A stretch of DNA of 8,198 nucleotides. Source: Thermoplasmatota archaeon. GTDB lineage: Bacteria; Pseudomonadota; Gammaproteobacteria; Burkholderiales; Thiobacillaceae. This document shows positions 6,499-8,198 of this stretch, one piece after another (within the stretch, counting starts at the first letter, position 1; each line of letters starts with the position of its first letter). Location of the stretch: assembly GCA_023475455.1 (NCBI GenBank), contig JAMCVR010000156.1, positions 1 through 8,198 on the forward strand. The letters run 5' to 3'. The notes beneath the pieces are model-generated. The model was not told the DNA's origin, did not search any database, and saw only the letters and a list, made by a program, of their open reading frames with translations. A program made the translations under genes and the position numbers.

Positions 6499-6528
6499 TT
6501 GACATTCCGCCGCGCCCGCGCCAATAAT
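6499..6528 (+). promoter_or_regulatory. Sigma70-type promoter, left copy (drives truncated pepA)
   Basis: TTGACA (6499-6504, perfect -35), an 18-bp spacer, then AATAAT (6523-6528, 5/6 to the -10). This gives a start near 6535 and a leader of about 88 nt before the ATG at 6623. It is the best promoter match in the window and is the duplicated version of the true pepA promoter at 7104-7133. Here it reads into a pepA fragment that ends at the duplication junction. Confidence 0.65.
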
Positions 6529-6599
6529 CGCCCAATCGGCAACGCCGACCCTCGGCGCGACCATCCAACCGGCTACGCCTGACGGCGACGCAGCGGCAA

Positions 6600-6629
6600 A
6601 TTGTATTTTTTTGAGCACAGACATGGAAA
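6600..6629 (-). promoter_or_regulatory. Candidate promoter for lptFG-DUF455
   Basis: On the minus strand TTTCCA (6629-6624, 4/6 to -35) is followed after 18 bp by TACAAT (6605-6600, 5/6 to -10). The predicted start near 6593 gives a leader of about 130 nt. The -35 overlaps the pepA start codon on the other strand, so the divergent promoters face away from each other with overlapping leaders. The match is moderate. An identical copy lies at 7205-7234. Confidence 0.3.
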
Positions 6630-7060
6630 ACAAGGAAATCGAACTCGAATTTAGCATAAAAAGCGGCGCGCCCGAAAAGCAGCGCACCGCCTGCGTCGTC
6701 GTCGGCGTGTTCGAAAGCCGCAAGCTGTCCGACCCGGCCATCGACATCGACCGCGCCAGCGACGGCTACCTGTCGGACATCCTGCGCGGCGGCGACATGG
6801 ACGGCAAGGCCATTTCGCTGTCTCGCCACATGCGCGACAAGGGCAGCAATACGCCGGCAAACAGCGCAATCGTCATCAATACCGGCAAAAAATACAGCAG
6901 CGAGAATCCAAGGAAGGCGAACACCGCCTCGTTGGCAAGCTCGCCGCGCGCCACGTCGCCGAGCAGACGGATGAACAGCACCACCAGCGCGATCGCGATC
7001 AGCACCGTCAGCACGGCGCCGGTGGTGAGGCCCATCTCGCGGGTCAGCGCGCGGCGATAG
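6623..7060 (+). pseudogene. Truncated pepA 5' fragment fused to antisense lptF sequence
   Basis: This ORF begins with the same ATG context as the true pepA and encodes PepA residues 1-63 ([20 protein letters not shown] to about GDMDGKA). At the duplication junction (6810-6811) it runs in frame into the reverse strand of the second lptF fragment, adding about 82 residues with no meaning in this frame ([14 protein letters not shown]...) before the stop at 7058-7060. It lacks all PepA catalytic residues. Its promoter copy at 6499-6528 is intact, so it may be transcribed. It is a by-product of the tandem duplication and is not expected to make a functional protein. Confidence 0.85.
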
Positions 7061-7065
7061 AGCAT
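6766..7065 (-). pseudogene. Truncated lptF 5' fragment fused to antisense pepA sequence
   Basis: From ATG 7065-7063 the minus strand encodes the first ~85 residues of LptF exactly as in the complete gene ([13 protein letters not shown] to MWRDSEM). It then crosses the junction into antisense pepA and adds about 14 residues ([14 protein letters not shown]) before stopping at 6766. It retains two membrane segments but no periplasmic domain or C-terminal helices, so it cannot be a working permease. It converges on and overlaps the pepA fragment of the left copy. If made, a two-helix membrane peptide could be unstable or harmful. Confidence 0.85.
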
Positions 7066-7416
7066 CGGGCGTTCCGGAAAGCGTTCGCGACACGAACGGA
7101 CTTTTGACATTCCGCCGCGCCCGCGCCAATAATCGCCCAATCGGCAACGCCGACCCTCGGCGCGACCATCCAACCGGCTACGCCTGACGGCGACGCAGCG
7201 GCAAATTGTATTTTTTTGAGCACAGACATGGAAAACAAGGAAATCGAACTCGAATTTAGCATAAAAAGCGGCGCGCCCGAAAAGCAGCGCACCGCCTGCG
7301 TCGTCGTCGGCGTGTTCGAAAGCCGCAAGCTGTCCGACCCGGCCATCGACATCGACCGCGCCAGCGACGGCTACCTGTCGGACATCCTGCGCGGCGGCGA
7401 CATGGACGGCAAGGCC
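6810..7416. repeat. Right copy of perfect 605-bp tandem duplication
   Basis: This is the second copy of 6205-6811, identical throughout by visual comparison. It supplies the promoter, leader and first 63 codons of the intact pepA reading frame, and carries a truncated lptF start on the other strand. Identity in noncoding as well as coding bases means the duplication is very recent, kept uniform by recombination, or an assembly artefact. Confidence 0.97.
7104..7133 (+). promoter_or_regulatory. Sigma70-type promoter of pepA (right copy)
   Basis: TTGACA at 7104-7109 and AATAAT at 7128-7133 are separated by 18 bp and lie about 95 bp before the pepA ATG at 7228. This is the copy joined to the full-length pepA reading frame. 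The predicted leader is about 88 nt; its ribosome binding site is weak (GAG about eight bases before the ATG, next to a T-run). Confidence 0.65.
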
Positions 7417-8198
7417 GGCAGCGTGCTGCTGCTGCACAAGGTGCCGAACATCCTGGCCGACCGCGTGCTGTTGGTCGGCCTCGGCAAGGAACGCGACTTT
7501 CACGAAAAAGCCTACCGCGATGCCATCGCCGGCGCAGTCAAGACACTGCGCGACACCGGCTCGATGGAAGCCGTCATCACGCTTTCCGAAATCCCGGTGA
7601 AGAAGCGCGACGTCACCTGGAACATCGAACAGGCGGTGATCAGCGCGCACGATGCGCTGTACCGCTTCGACCGCATGAAGAGCAAGCCGGACGAGGCGCG
7701 CCGCCCGCTCAAGCGCGTCACCTTCGCGGTGTCGCGGCGCGGCGAGCTCAAGTTCGGCGACATCGGCCTCGCGCGCGGGCTGGCCATCGCACACGGCATC
7801 GGTCTCGCCAAGGACCTGGGCAACACGCCGTCCAACATCTGCACCCCGGAATACCTGGCCGGCGAGACGAAGAAAGTAGCGAAAGCCTACGGTTTCGGCT
7901 GCGAGATCCTCGATTACGCCGCCTGCGACAAGCTCGGAATGGGTTCCTTCCTGTCGGTCGGCAAGGGCAGCGACAAGCCGCCGCGCTTCATCGTGCTGAA
8001 GCATGAAGGCGGCGCCAAGGGCGACAAGCCCGTGGTGCTGGTCGGCAAGGCGGTCACCTTCGACGCCGGCGGCATTTCGCTCAAACCGCCCGCCGAAATG
8101 GACGAGATGAACTACGACATGAGCGGCGGCGGCGCGGTCATCGGCGCCTTCCGCGCCATCGGCGAACTGGGGCTGAAACTCAACGTCGTCGGTCTCAT
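7228..8198 (+). CDS. pepA: Leucyl (cytosol) aminopeptidase PepA, M17 family (C-terminus beyond window)
   Basis: PepA is a hexameric dinuclear-metal aminopeptidase that removes N-terminal residues, notably Leu, from peptides in the cytosol; in E. coli it also binds DNA as a regulator and in plasmid dimer resolution. The 323 visible residues align by eye with E. coli PepA (503 aa). They show the N-terminal domain ([20 protein letters not shown], then GSVLLLHKVPNILADRVLLV and KTLRDTGSMEAV), the linker ARGLAIAHGIGLAKDLGNTPSNIC, and the start of the catalytic domain. Metal and catalytic residues visible are Lys274 and Asp279 in VGKAVTFDAGG, Lys286 in ISLKPP and Asp297 in NYDMSGG. The later NTDAEGRL ligand motif is outside the window. 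ATG 7228 is preferred over an in-frame TTG at 7216. Its first 63 codons are in the right duplication copy and the frame crosses the repeat end intact. Confidence 0.96.
   Translation, partial: MENKEIELEFSIKSGAPEKQRTACVVVGVFESRKLSDPAIDIDRASDGYLSDILRGGDMDGKAGSVLLLHKVPNILADRVLLVGLGKERDFHEKAYRDAIAGAVKTLRDTGSMEAVITLSEIPVKKRDVTWNIEQAVISAHDALYRFDRMKSKPDEARRPLKRVTFAVSRRGELKFGDIGLARGLAIAHGIGLAKDLGNTPSNICTPEYLAGETKKVAKAYGFGCEILDYAACDKLGMGSFLSVGKGSDKPPRFIVLKHEGGAKGDKPVVLVGKAVTFDAGGISLKPPAEMDEMNYDMSGGGAVIGAFRAIGELGLKLNVVGL

Larger units (their letters stand above)
6205..6811. repeat. Left copy of perfect 605-bp tandem duplication
   Basis: Comparing the two stretches base by base, 6205-6811 equals 6810-7416 with no mismatch seen, at a constant offset of 605. 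The match ends at A6204 versus G6809 on the left and A6812 versus G7417 on the right. The two bases CC at 6810-6811 belong to both copies and form the junction microhomology. This copy holds the lptF 5' end, the 162-bp divergent control region and the first 63 codons of pepA. Confidence 0.97.

Noticed and set aside
4311..6542. 743-codon minus-strand frame suggesting a giant LptG with an N-terminal extension
   Set aside because: The extra N-terminal part is lptF read out of frame. The GGGAGG-preceded ATG at 5384 is the real lptG start.
5381..7147. 588-codon minus-strand frame suggesting an extended LptF, and similarly 6766-8004
   Set aside because: The extensions are antisense to pepA or out of frame, and appear only because the duplicated block is open in those frames. 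The LptF family N-terminus is at 6460 (or 7065 in the truncated copy).
6205..7416. Insertion sequence or transposon as the cause of the duplication
   Set aside because: The repeated block contains only lptF and pepA parts and their control region, has no transposase or terminal inverted repeats, and the junction shares just two bases.
1..8198. tRNA, rRNA, riboswitch, defence or toxin-antitoxin system
   Set aside because: I saw no tRNA cloverleaf, rRNA segment, riboswitch-like leader or defence-type gene pair on either strand. Apart from a diiron protein and a small protein of unknown role, the genes are housekeeping.

Overview
The window is high-GC, densely coded bacterial DNA. It looks chromosomal and most resembles a betaproteobacterium (Nitrosomonadales or Thiobacillaceae type). 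That rests on the protein families and on my memory of how their sequences look, not on a search. Almost everything here is core housekeeping, and no new multi-gene system is evident. The two unusual things are a perfect 605-bp tandem duplication at the lptF/pepA divergent promoter and a palindromic intergenic repeat element at about 3337-3525.

Left block (1-1681, minus strand): bcp (PrxQ-type peroxiredoxin), then slyD (FKBP-type prolyl isomerase with a His-rich tail), then accA (acetyl-CoA carboxylase carboxyltransferase alpha subunit, cut by the window edge). bcp and slyD overlap by 3 nt and are probably translationally coupled. accA follows after an 81-bp gap that has its own candidate extended -10 promoter.

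Middle block (1754-3336, plus strand): this is divergent from bcp across a 72-bp spacer. It holds a RoxA/YcfD-type JmjC ribosomal-protein hydroxylase, followed with an ATGA overlap by a small conserved protein of unknown function (DUF7931-like). The block ends in a 183-bp convergent intergenic region filled by an inverted-repeat element with ACCACAGAG-type arms and two further internal hairpin units.

Right block (3520-6460, minus strand): lptF, lptG and a DUF455 ferritin-like protein, all overlapping. LptF and LptG are the permease pair of the lipopolysaccharide export ABC transporter, so the cell is Gram-negative with LPS. pepA (leucyl aminopeptidase, 7228 to the window end, plus strand) is divergent from lptF.

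Between lptF and pepA, bases 6205-6811 are repeated without a mismatch at 6810-7416. The copies share a 2-bp CC junction. Each copy carries the first ~85 codons of lptF, the divergent promoter region and the first ~63 codons of pepA. Because the genes are head to head, the duplication leaves one complete lptF on the left and one complete pepA reading frame on the right, with two truncated, converging chimeric ORFs between them. It is either a very recent tandem duplication or an assembly error; sequence alone cannot decide.
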